The notes beneath the pieces were generated by a model that searched no databases, was not told the origin of the DNA, and saw only the letters and a list, made by a program, of their open reading frames with translations. Source: Kwoniella dejecticola CBS 10117 (lineage: Eukaryota; Basidiomycota; Tremellomycetes; Tremellales; Cryptococcaceae). Taken from it: a DNA stretch of 64,000 nt. Positions 12,213 to 22,019 of this stretch are shown here, piece by piece (the first letter of the stretch is position 1; each line of letters starts with the position of its first letter). A program made the translations under genes and the position numbers. Location: NCBI RefSeq assembly GCF_000512565.2, contig NC_089302.1, positions 1,674,001-1,738,000 on the forward strand, read 5' to 3'.

Positions 12213-12697
12213 GATGATTTGGCCTGTGGAAGAGAAAGAAGTGATGAGAATCTGTTGGGAATTGTTGATAAAACTTTGCATCTGTTTCTGATGTGTGCTG
12301 TACACGAGTGGTGTGAGGACGGTGCACAGAGCGCGTGGTCGTGTCAGTGCGGAAAGGAGGTGCAGTGCATTTGTTTTGACTCATTTGACTCCTTCGTGTG
12401 TACACAATGTGCATAGAAAGACGATATGGACTGCATAAATCAACATCGTTGTATTAGGTGGTGAAATCGCTCCTCTTCGTTGGACCTTCCCTTATTACCT
12501 ATGCAAACGATCCCGCGGTGATTCGTGTTGAAATATCGATAGCTTCTCCTCCCATCAGGAAAGGTCGTGAGCCTACTTCGGGAACGTGGTCCGATGTTCG
12601 TATCATCGCTTTATCGTTTCGATTGGACAGCTGTTGTTCCGATTTTCTTGTTAGCAATACATCTTGGTAAGCAGCCGATTGGGGCTGCGGTACGTAC
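12213..12697. other. Spacer between paralogue A and broken copy B
   Basis: About 490 bases upstream of paralogue A. A 66-codon open frame on the minus strand (12499-12699) lies where a second exon of copy B would be expected, but it is not coiled-coil and has no clear acceptor; I treat it as decayed sequence. Confidence 0.35.
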
Positions 12698-12950
12698 ATT
12701 GAGCGAATGTGCGCATCATCTGGTATCTAAAGAGCTCAAGGGTCGAAATAGCCATCTCCTCGTCGGAGTCCAATGGACAAAGTTTTGCATACTCGATCGT
12801 ATAATCTCACAATGCGCACCAATTGTCGATTTGCGTAGGGTGCACAGGCAGAGCTATCTTCTTCATGAGTCTCATTGGGTTGAGGTGGGGGAAGTCGGTG
12901 TGAAGGGCATCGGCGCGTTCTCTGATCTGTTTGGGCACCTCTACGAACAT
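12698..12950 (-). pseudogene. Broken paralogue B of the N-module family
   Basis: Reading from ATG 12950 gives FVEVPKQIRERADALHTDF, then KKIALPVHPTQIDNWCAL, then a TGA stop at 12807-12809, then in the same frame DYTIEYAKLCPLDSDEEMAI and STLELFRYQMMRTFAQ up to a GTACGT donor. The stop falls where paralogue C has Cys in WCDICDKVI, so TGC or TGT probably became TGA. The sequence past the stop keeps the charge pattern of C. No convincing downstream coiled-coil exon was found. Either a recent pseudogene or a gene whose stop is read through; the first is much more likely. Confidence 0.6.
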
Positions 12951-13477
12951 ACTTGGGTCGTGTCTCTGCAAGATGTCAATTCTACAAATGTTGATAATAT
13001 AGAAATGATTTGAAAGTATCAAATAACAGTCAGCAGTCCGCAAATGCATATCCAACAAGGTGTTTATATACATCGACTTGCCCAGACTGTCCCACAGTGT
13101 GATCGTTTGCACAACGACGAAAAGTCGTGGCAGGTTGTAAGAAGTGCACACACGTTAGCTTAAAAGCAAATCCAGCAATGTGAGGCACTCAGCCGTGTGT
13201 GCATTGGACTGCTTCGCATTTATGACAACAGATACCCGTTGCAAGTGGTCGTTCTCTGCGTAATGTATGCCCCTATGCTGGCCATGACCAATATGTATGT
13301 GAAACTTGTCTGGAATGTAAATTGATATATGATATATGATATATGATATATGATATATGATATATGAAAGACGCTTTATGTGCTGTATCTCATGGATGTG
13401 TATGTATCAAATTTTCTGGTAGTAAGCAGAGACTGTAAAGATAGTTCTATGAGAGCCGTTCGAGGGTTTTCAACGAT
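12951..13477. other. Spacer between broken copy B and paralogue C
   Basis: About 530 bases, AT-rich, holding the heptanucleotide array at 13323-13367. No gene is supported; minus-strand open sequence upstream of copy B lacks a start and family features. Confidence 0.4.
13323..13367. repeat. Tandem heptanucleotide TGATATA x6
   Basis: Six perfect copies of TGATATA followed by a partial copy, in the spacer just downstream of paralogue C. Perfect copies suggest recent slippage growth. Confidence 0.95.
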
Positions 13478-14282
13478 TTAGAAACCGGTATCAAGTCTTT
13501 CGATGTCTTTCTGGATGGACTTGACCTTCTCTTCATGCTGGTCGAGTCGTGCTTGATTGACCAGGCATCCTTCGTTAAGTGATTTGACCTGTGATGCGAG
13601 TTGATCGACTCTGACATCAAATCGGTCTATCTTGGCGTCGAGGCGGTCGACTCTGGAGTCGATTCTCTCAAGAGTGGTAGCAGCTGGAGTAAGTGCAAGC
13701 TGATCTACCAAACTGTATGAGTCACCGTTGTCGGCAGCGGATTTAACATGGATGTTGGCTCCAGACTGCAAATAGTTGAACCTAGTCTCGACGGTTTTGA
13801 TATTGAGTGAAAGAGCTTGAAATCTTGATTCCAGATTATCGCATCGAGCGGTGATCAACGCAAATTTGGCGTCGACATTTGCCATGATTTGAGCTTCAAT
13901 CTTTTCGACGGAAGATGACATGATCTTGGTCTCAAGAGCTTCGCAAACGTCATATCAGCTATCGTCAAATGAACATATACTAACTCGGAGAGGTCCACGG
14001 ACCCAAGCCAAAGACTGATGATTAATTTGACTTACAAGGAAAGGTGGTACTGAAAAGCAGTTGTCTAAACTCCTCGATCGGCTCTTCTTCCATGTCGTGA
14101 TGCCTAATCACCTTATCGCAAATGTCGCACCAAGACTCGATCTCGTCAGCGTCGACCGGCAGATGGATGATTTTTTGAGTGATGAGCGGTCGTAAATGCA
14201 GTTTCCAGCTGTCGACACGAGTCTGGCGGATCTCGGGGAGCATGGGAATGGCGGAAGGGAACGGTTGGCGATATCGGGCCAT
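13478..14282 (-). CDS. Unknown coiled-coil protein, N-module family member C
   Basis: Function unknown; this is the most compact intact member of the family. Two exons (14036-14282 and 13478-13938) close to 235 residues. Residues 10-75 are the shared module: SAIPMLPEIRQTRVDSWKLH, then QKIIHLPVDADEIESWCDIC, then an acidic helix. The rest is one long coiled coil with regular heptads, including the near-repeats ERIDSRVDRLDAKIDRFDV and RVDQLASQVKSLNEG, ending LDTGF. The intron has a GTAAGT donor and a CTGAT branch site; its acceptor GCGAAG joins SLETKIMSSSV in frame. No signal peptide or membrane segment. Expected to be soluble and oligomeric through the coil. Compared with A it lacks the long acidic middle and the basic tail. 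Confidence 0.7.
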
Positions 14283-15278
14283 AATGACTGTATGATCTAG
14301 CTTGGTGTGTCTCCAGTCTCTATGACTTACCTGACCAATTTTCCTAAGATTGTAGTCAGCTGAGATGGAGGGAGACCTGAAATTCTCGTATTCTTTGAGC
14401 TGTGAGCTTATATATGTATTGTGCCGAGCTCCCATATCGATTTGGGGATTTGACTACTGACAAAAGTGGTTTACAAGGCGATACTCAGGGCGTACAATCC
14501 ATCTTTGACATGTCTCATTCCGTACTGTATAAAACCCTTGATGGAAGCGCAGTCTTCGGGATTGAACGATTCTTAAGAGCACGTACCTCGTTGTATCGAT
14601 AGGAGATCTCAACAATCGTGGCGGTCAATCAGACTCAGGCGCATTCAGTACAGTAAATTGCATGGGCGGACACCGGTATCCAGGCAACTAGCTCCATCAC
14701 AGGAAAGCATTGTTGTATCAAGTCCATTCAAACAGCCGCTGAGGTAGCTCAGATATAGTGCCCCTCGATCTCCGAAACGATAAAACACCTCGTACTTGCG
14801 CAGAATGTGTACAGTATGTGTAGCAATAAGCTGATCATCTATCTACAATGCATGGGATGTAACAAGACCTAAAATAACTGGTTGCCAGTCAGTTCAATAG
14901 TGATGAAAGATGACCGGGAGAGGATTCAGACCAGAAAAAGAATGGGATGTCGCATATGGTGCTGGTTGGACAGTGGAATGCTGTCGGTGATAAGAACACG
15001 ATTATGGCGGAGGATTCGAACTGGAGAAAGGAATCGTCAGGTACTCCTTCTGAACATGTAAGATGTGGCGATCTGATCGCATTGATCACAGTGGCGTGCA
15101 ATCTGTTCCGGGCGCAAGAGGTCAAAGCTGGAATCAAAGTATGTCATCAAAGGAATATAGTACGCAGCAAGGATTCCGATTCTTGGATCCGTTGCAATTA
15201 TTACCTTGATACAGCCGATGCTTGCAAATGTGTTCGAAATTGGGCGAATGGCAAAAAAAGTGATCCATGTTATCTCCT
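14283..15278. other. Region between paralogue C and the transposon
   Basis: One kilobase with no confident gene. A plus-strand frame from about 14947 runs open to the left transposon end (it contains GQWNAVGDKNTIMAEDSNWR and YYLDTADACKCVRNW) and could be an exon cut by the insertion, but I find no family match and no matching continuation beyond 17051. Confidence 0.3.
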
Positions 15279-15325
15279 CTGTACTCGTCCGCACGGTCCA
15301 CTCGGACGCTCGGTCAACTCGGACA
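15279..15325 (+). repeat. Left terminal inverted repeat of the transposon
   Basis: 47 bp, starting CTGTACTCGTCCGCACGG and ending CAACTCGGACA. It is the exact reverse complement of 17005-17051. It contains internal copies of CTCGGAC, possible transposase binding subsites. Confidence 0.95.
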
Positions 15326-15359
15326 GTATACTCAACATGCATTTTCAATACAAATCACA

Positions 15360-16939
15360 TCATTCCTCAAGCTGCAGAACAGCTGTGGACCTGAGCTTTG
15401 GTACAGGTGTGGCAGGGGCTCTTCTATTCGCCTCTTTGCGAGCTGCTTGCTTGGGGGCCTGGTGCTGAGCTTTCTTGGGCGCTTTCTTCTTCCTGTTCCT
15501 CTCATCCCTATCCCTCATCGCTTGAAGCTCCTCCGGGTTTTCCTCAGCAAAGTTGGGACAGAAAACCTTGCCATTAGGGTACCTGGTGCGTTTGCCAATA
15601 GATTCTACCTGTCTATCCAATGCCGCTGCTGCCTCCTGCCTCCTGGTGACCTCCTGAAGTAGCACTTCATCTGAAAAGCTTTTCTCCAGCGCCCTCTTGG
15701 TCTTATTGTAGGCTGTTTTCCCATCGATCTCTCCTCTTCGAACTGTTCTGTCTAAAGCCTTCAATGTCCTGATGTTGATAGGGGTACTGGGCTCGTTGCT
15801 GGGAGCCTGAGGCCGAGGTATCACCTCGTTTGGAGGGCACATTGTGGCCTCATTGAGGGGGTACAATCCTGCGCGCCTCCATATTGGTTTACTCTTGAGC
15901 GATCTGAACCCAGCTGGTAGTCATCCACTTGCTGGTGATATCGAAGCTTGAGTGTGTTGAAGAAGTTGACGTCTAGCGGTTGAAAGAGGTTGGTTGTATG
16001 AGCAGGAAGGAAGATACACACAATATTTCGAGCCCAGCATGCTTCTAAGAAGTCTACGTCATCATGGCAACCATGTCCATCTAAGAACAACACCCTTCTC
16101 CTTCCTTGCGCCCTCTCTCTACTGTAAGGATCAAAGACGTCTTCTAACCACCTCATCATGATGAAACTGTTGTTGTAGCCGCTGTGTGTTGTCATGGCCT
16201 TCATGAGAGGCTTCTCGTCTCTTATATTTGAGACCTCTTGTAGCATGTTGTCCCCAGGATAGATGAGAAAGGGGGGTATTGGTGCGTTGGAGGTTGAGAT
16301 AGTGGCTACAACCGTGATGTGTATGTCATTGGCTAGAGCCGCTTGAGGGATAGCTGACAGGGCATCTGGAGCGACTCTTCTGGCCTTTCGCTTGCTAGAC
16401 ATGTTGAAAGGTACTTCATCCATGTTGTAGATGTCGCTTGAGCGGTAATGATAATTGTTGAACGCATCTTTGAGCTGAGAGGGGTCAGGAGGCGTCCTCT
16501 TTACTCATATTCCTGTTGAAAAGCGTCCACAGATACTCACAATCATGTAGAACAGCCTCCTCTTCTCAATAGTGTTTGCCTTGAACTTTGCAGCCTCCTG
16601 GACCTTGACATATTTCATAGACAAGTCTGCTCTGTGTCTCCTCACAAATGAGCTCGCCCAATTCCTTCCTATATCTTGCTCAGACAGCGCCTGAGCAAGC
16701 TGTCTGACATGTGAGGGTGTCAAGTACGTTCCCCTGCTGGCATAACTGTTGATTGTATTGATGAGAGCCGCTTCCTGTTGCTGGGAGAGGTGTCGCTTGG
16801 CTTTCTGGCCCCTGGGGGCATGGACCTCCTTCACTCTGTCATGTAAGGTCGATTTTGGCACTTGGAATTGATCAGCAACCTTGGCAAGACTCTCCTGAGG
16901 ATGCTCCTTCTTGTAGGCGGCCGCTTGAACAAGATTCAT
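15360..16939 (-). pseudogene. Transposase, HTH-psq/CENP-B plus DDE endonuclease, frame broken
   Basis: Exon 1 (16541-16939) encodes a Pipsqueak-type helix-turn-helix (SLAKVADQFQVPKSTLHDRV) and a CENP-B-like second DNA-binding unit (NWASSFVRRHRADLSMKYVK). After a 66-nt intron (16475-16540), exon 2 starts at 16474 and holds the DDE core: first Asp in YNMDEVPFNMS, second Asp in VLFLDGHGCHDD, third Asp in FQPLDVNFFNTLK. Just after YHQQVDDYQ, near 15905-15915, the frame must shift by one base to reach the C-terminal part WRRAGLYPLNEATMCPP, which ends at 15360. Intact pogo transposases have some 40-60 residues between these blocks, so a small internal deletion with frameshift is likely. Probably inactive unless an undetected intron repairs it. 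Confidence 0.75.
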
Positions 16940-17004
16940 AATGTGAATGATGAGGAAAGAAGATTGAAAGATGAAACAATGAAAAATTTTCAAGGGTGAA
17001 AGGG

Positions 17005-17051
17005 TGTCCGAGTTGACCGAGCGTCCGAGTGGACCGTGCGGACGAGTACAG
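17005..17051 (-). repeat. Right terminal inverted repeat of the transposon
   Basis: 47 bp, perfect inverted copy of 15279-15325; it lies just upstream of the transposase start and so also covers its promoter region. Confidence 0.95.
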
Positions 17052-17307
17052 CCTATAAGCAGCACTCATAGCTAATGTGATGTATGATAAAGGCGAGCTT
17101 ATGATGAAGGTATAATCGATCTTGTTCAAACCCCAGCTCCAATTGAGCCATCTTGCGATCTATCTCACTCCAGAACTGCCCGCACTAGAGCTCATCTTTG
17201 GGTGTATATTCTTCTGACTCGTGTGGGCTATCGGCAATTTCTTTATCGAGTGGATTTTCTTCGATTTCCTTCCAGTGTGTTCTGCCATTCAATTCATACA
17301 ACCTGGA

Positions 17308-17971
17308 CTACAACCTAAATATGTCCTCTCTCAGTTCCGTCGATATCTTGTCGATGTCTGCATGGATCTCCTTCTTGATTTGGTCCTTGAATTGCTGTCA
17401 AGAGCTGGGAGGTGAATCAGGAAGGTCTTCTTCGGCTACATCAGATGCACATGATATAATCAGCTTTTACACCATACTCTAGGCGGGAGAAGAGCTTGAA
17501 ATCACAGATGTGTCCAAGCTCCCCAAAAAGACTAAGTCACTCACGTATCTCCATTACTCGATCAAATTTGAACTTGAACCCATCTACACAAGCTTTCACC
17601 CTCGATCTCATTTTCTCAGAATACCTGTCCGATTCTAACATGTCGGTAAAGACTAAATGCCATTGATCGATCTCAAATACGTCCAGCTCTCCAGCTACGT
17701 AGCCGCACATAACATGATGGGCGGGTGTATCGTATTTCGAAGGAGTCATCAGGACGAAGTGTTGGATGTCTTTGGGTATGTCGAGCTTATAAGCGCCTTT
17801 TGCGATTGTCGGGCAGTTCTTCGCGGTGACGTTACCGCGTGAGGTGTTCGATCGCAGATATCCAGGCCACCAAAAGAGGGTGGAAATGAGCAGTATCAGT
17901 ATGAGCGTGAATACGCAGCATACTGCAAGACTGTTTTCCCCGTCAGAGGGGCGTTTCTTGTCGTTGACCAT
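17308..17971 (-). CDS. Membrane-anchored N-module family member D, 3' end uncertain
   Basis: Function unknown. From ATG 17971: a short cytosolic head, a membrane anchor (VCCVFTLILILLISTLFWW), then SNTSRGNVTAKNC with two N-glycosylation sequons, then the shared module (YKLDIPKDIQHFVLMTPSKY; AGELDVFEIDQWHLVF). A type II protein with the module in the ER lumen is inferred. The 3' end is ambiguous. With the strong GTGAGT donor at 17544 and acceptor before 17435, the protein ends PEEDLPDSPPSS at a TGA (17398-17400). With a weak GTAATG donor at 17557 and acceptor before 17394, the TGA is skipped and a short coil follows (QFKDQIKKEIHADIDKISTE), ending at TAG 17308. Past that stop the frame stays open for 40 codons and ends KDEL at 17185. 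Possibly decaying. Confidence 0.5.
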
Positions 17972-18771
17972 GATCTTGGTGGGTCAAACCTGGTATACAG
18001 GTCGTCTATGCGGATTAAGATGACGATGATGATTTTGCATGTCTTGAATGCAGGACAAGGGAAGATGGAAAGAGGTTATGATATGGAAGAAGCAACAAGC
18101 ATACAGTTGACAGGCTGCAAGCTAGTGACACCAAAGCTGAAACAGACAATCACCTTGATTGTATGCGTCCATCAATCGAGCGTGTGTCGCTCACCGCGGC
18201 TGATCCGCAAGGTGGGGACTTGCTTCTCCAGAGGCCAGTTTCGGATTTTTGCAAAGGGGCATTCAACCTATATTTCACCATTCTTACGGTCATCCGGTGA
18301 GCTCGAGCTGTCTTCAACAGGATGCTTGTTGATGACCTTAATGAAACCCAATCCGACGCTCGAAGGTCTCAAGCTATATGTGGCGTGTTCTGCGTAAAGC
18401 GAAGTGCCACCAAGCAGTCAACACAGCTTCAGTTTACTTGTAGTCAACAAAACCACGAGGTCCGCGGTACTAACTCTCCTTACGACGCGCTAAAACAAAC
18501 ACACTCGTAAAACCAAAATTATGGATCACTCCATGCACGTACCTTACCATTCGACATTCTCATTCCTCTTGATTCAGATACATTCCAGCGAGATTCATTA
18601 TCAGGATCACTCTTATCTACCCACTCGAATTCAGCAAGACGAGCATACGGTCCTTGATCGTTCCTAGATGATTCGATATAAGCCATAGCCAAATTAGTGG
18701 TATACCTCTAGATACCGCAAAACATCGTTTCCAGCCTCTCCACCTCATCCTCATAGACGGGGAACGACAAG
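17972..18771. other. Divergent intergenic region, paralogue D and ERD1-like gene
   Basis: 800 bases upstream of both genes. A plus-strand open frame (about 18008-18397) shows no domain, signal or splice support. No RNA gene or repeat seen. Confidence 0.4.
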
Positions 18772-20745
18772 ATGGATATAGATTCTCCCCCATCGCCCTT
18801 CAATCCTGACGACACCCAGAACTCGCCTCATAAGCATCTCGAATTACCTGGATTCTCTTCCTCTTTCCCGCTGCCTTTCCGAGTATTATTTCTCATCGGA
18901 TTAGCTCAACTATTATGGGCTATCAATCTGCACGCATTATCCTCGCTCGGTCTGGATGTTAGCTGGATATTGGATCTGAGGGATGATCCGGATCCTGATG
19001 AACCATTGGAAGATCAAGAGGTCGTTGAAGCTGGAGAAGGGCCAGGCTCGAGACCTATAGAATTATCGACCACGCCTTCGAAATTAACGATACCCAAACA
19101 CAGGGGAACGATCTCGTTAGATGACGATGAGCTGGAACCTGATACCCCTGTACGACCTAATCAGTCAACGAGGATAATACGACCCCCCTCGAACAAGCTG
19201 CATGGGCCAGTATATAAGTTGTTCTTGCTTTACTCGGCGTGGTGCGGCAGCGGGTGGCTCATATTTAGATTATTGAGTAATGGGATAGAAGAAGAGATGG
19301 AGAGATGGAGAATTATACCTGGCTTATTGTGGGTAGGGATCATTGCGGCGGTACTCATACCATGGAGAGGTATTGGTGAGAGGGAAAGAGCAGGTTTGAG
19401 AAGGTAGGTTCAGACCCATCCCGGTACACCAAATCTGTTTATTTTGCATTTGGGTGCTGAATCTTCAAGCATGAATTGATAGAGCGATCAAACGGATCTT
19501 TTTACCCTCTCTCGACTCGCCTATATTCTTTTGCGATGTCATCTTGGCGGATATCCTGACTTCCTTTGCGAAAGTGTTGGGGGATATGTGGATCTCAGCG
19601 TGTCAGATTTGGCTTGGGGAAATCACGCATGGACGAGTGGGACGAGCTGGATGGGCTGGATGGGTCACGCTGGGTATGGTCAGGTGAGTATCATCCATCT
19701 AAGATGAGCCGAGACTCTTGCGACTTACAATCACAAGGCCGTGGAACCAAATCATCTTTGACCGAGAGTGAGGCAGTTGTGCTGATGTACGGAACCTTGT
19801 TCCAGTCTACCGTATCTCTTGCGGTTCCGTCAATGTCTTTTGGAATATTATCAATCATCCTGGACTTCCCCAAGACCACTCGCCAACGCCTTGAAGTACT
19901 TCTCCGCCTTCCCCGTCATCTTCCTCTCCGCAGCTCAGAAGACAGTCGTCGTAGAGATCGCTTCGCAAAAAGGGGTCAGCGTGCAAGAATTAGGCGAGAT
20001 GCACGATAGGTGGTTCGGCGAACATAGGTTGTTCAGATTATGGTTATTGGCTGTGTGCGTCAACTCGATGTTCAGCTTCTACTGGGACGTCGAGATGGAT
20101 TGGGGATTAGCATTATGCGAAGTAGACACTTGGCTCGGGCCCAGAGGTGGACGCAAAGAAGTCGCCCTTGGACTGCTCGGATCGCCAGGCCTAGGTGGGA
20201 GCAGTAGAAGGAGGATATCAGGAGGTGGTGAAGGGTTATTTGGGAAATTGAAGAAATTATGGTCGAAACCACATACGATAAATCATCAACGATCACCTTG
20301 TCCAACGCCAGGTCCAACTTTCGCATCTTCAAGTTCTTCTTCCTCTTCCTCACCGGAGATACTCAATCGATCACCGATCTTAGGAAATTCCGGGAACAAG
20401 TCAAGATCGCTCTTTGCCTTTGGATTGAGACCGATCCTGCTTTTACCGGACCCGATAGTATATCACCTCTTCACGGTGATAGATCTCGTACTGCGATTCA
20501 CGTGGTCCTTGAAATTGAGTAGTCATCTGCATACGATCAGTGAGATTGAGAGTGGGGTGTTCATGATGGAGGCGCTGGAGTTGATACGTAGATGGATGTG
20601 GGTGTTCATTAGGATCGAATGGGAGAACGTCAAGATGAGTGAGATGGCGAGGTTCGGTAATGCCCCAAATACGGGGCGATCTAACGGAATCTCCAATGCG
20701 CCTGGGTCAAGTACGCTCTGGGAGAATAAGGATGAGGATCCGTAG
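18772..20745 (+). CDS. EXS-domain membrane protein, Erd1-like
   Basis: Three exons (18772-19403, 19483-19683, 19806-20745) close to 590 residues. The protein is polytopic: membrane segments near FRVLFLIGLAQLLWAINLHAL, GPVYKLFLLYSAWCGSGWLI, IIPGLLWVGIIAAVLIPW and later LLLPDPIVYHLFTVIDLVL. The EXS hallmark follows: SLPYLLRFRQCLLEYYQS, LANALKYFSAFPVIFL, FRLWLLAVCVNSMFSFYWDV and the final RRWMWVFIRIEWEN. EXS proteins include Erd1, which works in Golgi phosphate recycling and retention of glycosylation enzymes, and the SPX-EXS phosphate exporters Syg1/Xpr1. There is no SPX domain, which favours Erd1. Two acidic or Ser-rich loops (residues 65-130 and a Ser/Pro stretch after LWSKPHTINHQ) make it longer than yeast Erd1 (about 360). 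Confidence 0.8.
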
Positions 20746-21094
20746 ATCGATGCTAGTAAGGGTTAAGTGGGTTTTTGACTTTCGTATTCATATCCTCTGC
20801 ATATATAGATTTTTTGGTATTGCCTCATCGTCTCATGGTCTCAAACGCTCAATCAATTGCATAATTTATGTTTATCTGATGATATGCTATGGATGAACAT
20901 ACAACAAGTTTGATCTGCATGGTTGACCTATACCCAGTCATTGTGGGTTTTGCACAAGGTTGATTTACGACATGTGAGAGGACCATACTGGCGTGACGAC
21001 AACGCTTCATCGATAGCGTCTTGTCGTTCGAGTCGTCCAGAATGAACCATGATAGCTTCTATAGCTGGACATGTGAAGAAGATCAAGTTTCCGG
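20746..21094. other. Convergent 3' spacer
   Basis: About 350 bases between the 3' ends of the ERD1-like gene and the CX9C gene. AT-rich; no gene or repeat seen. Confidence 0.4.
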
Positions 21095-21465
21095 CTACCA
21101 TTTCCTGCCGAAGGCTTTCTGAGTTGGGCAATGTTCCAGTCAGCTATTCTCGTCGCCTTATAAGGCTGAGGCATTGGGTAGCTCACTTGTACACAATCTT
21201 TGAACGCTCTGAATTCTTCTTCGCACATCGATTTCGATACTTCCTGATATGATTTACCGATGCATTTACCGTATGCCATGGACTGAGCGAGCCACACCGT
21301 GTCAGCTCCAGCATCAAGAACGAGAACGAGTACGAGCACGAGGGTGAGAATATCTGGGTATGTTGGGGTTTTATCGATATGGCTCACCTGACTCGAACAT
21401 GATTTCGAGGCTTTCGCCAGTGTTTTCAGCGGGGTCTTGTCCTTGAACGTCGCCCTAGCTGGCAT
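21095..21465 (-). CDS. Twin-CX9C mitochondrial protein, NDUFAF8-like
   Basis: Three exons (21388-21465, 21187-21282, 21095-21118) give only 65 residues. The last exon is 24 nt and encodes KAFGRKW plus stop. Seen: two CX9C pairs, Cys in KSCSSQ to YGKC and SMC to KDC, each with exactly nine residues between, the pattern oxidised by Mia40 on import into the mitochondrial intermembrane space. The spacing and the FRAFKDCVQKAFGRKW ending fit fungal homologues of NDUFAF8, a complex I assembly factor. A Cox-type CX9C protein is the alternative. The first Cys pair is split across intron 1, so exon 2 alone would look like half a domain. Confidence 0.75.
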
Positions 21466-22019
21466 TTTGGGGGTATGTTCGCGAAGACTTTTGAATCACC
21501 CTTGTACCAAAGGATAGAGATATGATCACTGTCTTGATGAGCAATCGAGACACAATTGATAGAAGAGCAAGTTGAGTGGAGGTTCTTGTCTTGCTATTTA
21601 ATTGGGCTGCTCATTTAGGCTACCCCATTGTGGGTTTAGGGGTCTAGGGGCTGTTGCCGCTATGATGCATTCACTTGGTTGACTCTGGTCGTTATGGTGA
21701 CCAAGCAATTCATTGAGACCAGTCCATATTTACTATACTGAATTCATACTCAACACTGCTTACAAATATCCACACCTGTCATTTAAGTAATAGACTATTC
21801 GACAGCAGACAGATCCCCATCAGCAGACAAGAAATATCGAAGACAAAGCCTTACGCGGAAGCATACCCCACATTTCATATCACTTCAAGCTAGAGCTAGA
21901 GCTAGAATTGATAGGCGTTCGGACCTTCTAATCAGCGTGTCAAACCCGCGCGTTACTCAGCGAGCACAGAAATCTATACTAGAAACCAGGCGTCAGATCG
22001 GGAGAAATAATTGAGCAAG
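21466..22019. other. Divergent promoter region, CX9C gene and YPK1-like gene
   Basis: About 550 bases between divergent starts. Holds three tandem GCTAGA units at 21889-21906. No coding signal. Confidence 0.4.
21889..21906. repeat. Tandem GCTAGA x3
   Basis: Three perfect hexamers about 115 bp upstream of the kinase start. Too short to tell a regulatory repeat from chance slippage. Confidence 0.6.

Larger units (their letters stand above)
15279..17051 (-). mobile_element. Pogo/Fot1-like DNA transposon with 47-bp terminal inverted repeats
   Basis: A 1773-bp element bounded by 47-bp inverted repeats that match at every base. It carries one minus-strand transposase gene of the DDE_1 superfamily (HTH plus DDE), now damaged. 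The flanking trinucleotide is CCT on both sides (15276-15278 and 17052-17054), which may be the target duplication, although pogo elements normally duplicate TA. It inserted in the minus-strand paralogue block, between members C and D. Perfect repeats suggest a recent insertion or mobilisation in trans. Confidence 0.88.

Noticed and set aside
12807..12809. TGA considered as a selenocysteine codon
   Set aside because: No selenoprotein machinery is expected in this lineage and no SECIS-like stem was seen; a mutated Cys codon is simpler.
13323..13367. Repeat array considered as a CRISPR-like structure
   Set aside because: Seven-base units without spacers in a eukaryotic genome; a simple microsatellite.
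18008..18397. Plus-strand frame of 129 codons upstream of the ERD1-like gene
   Set aside because: No domain, no signal peptide and no exons that extend it; lies in a divergent promoter region.
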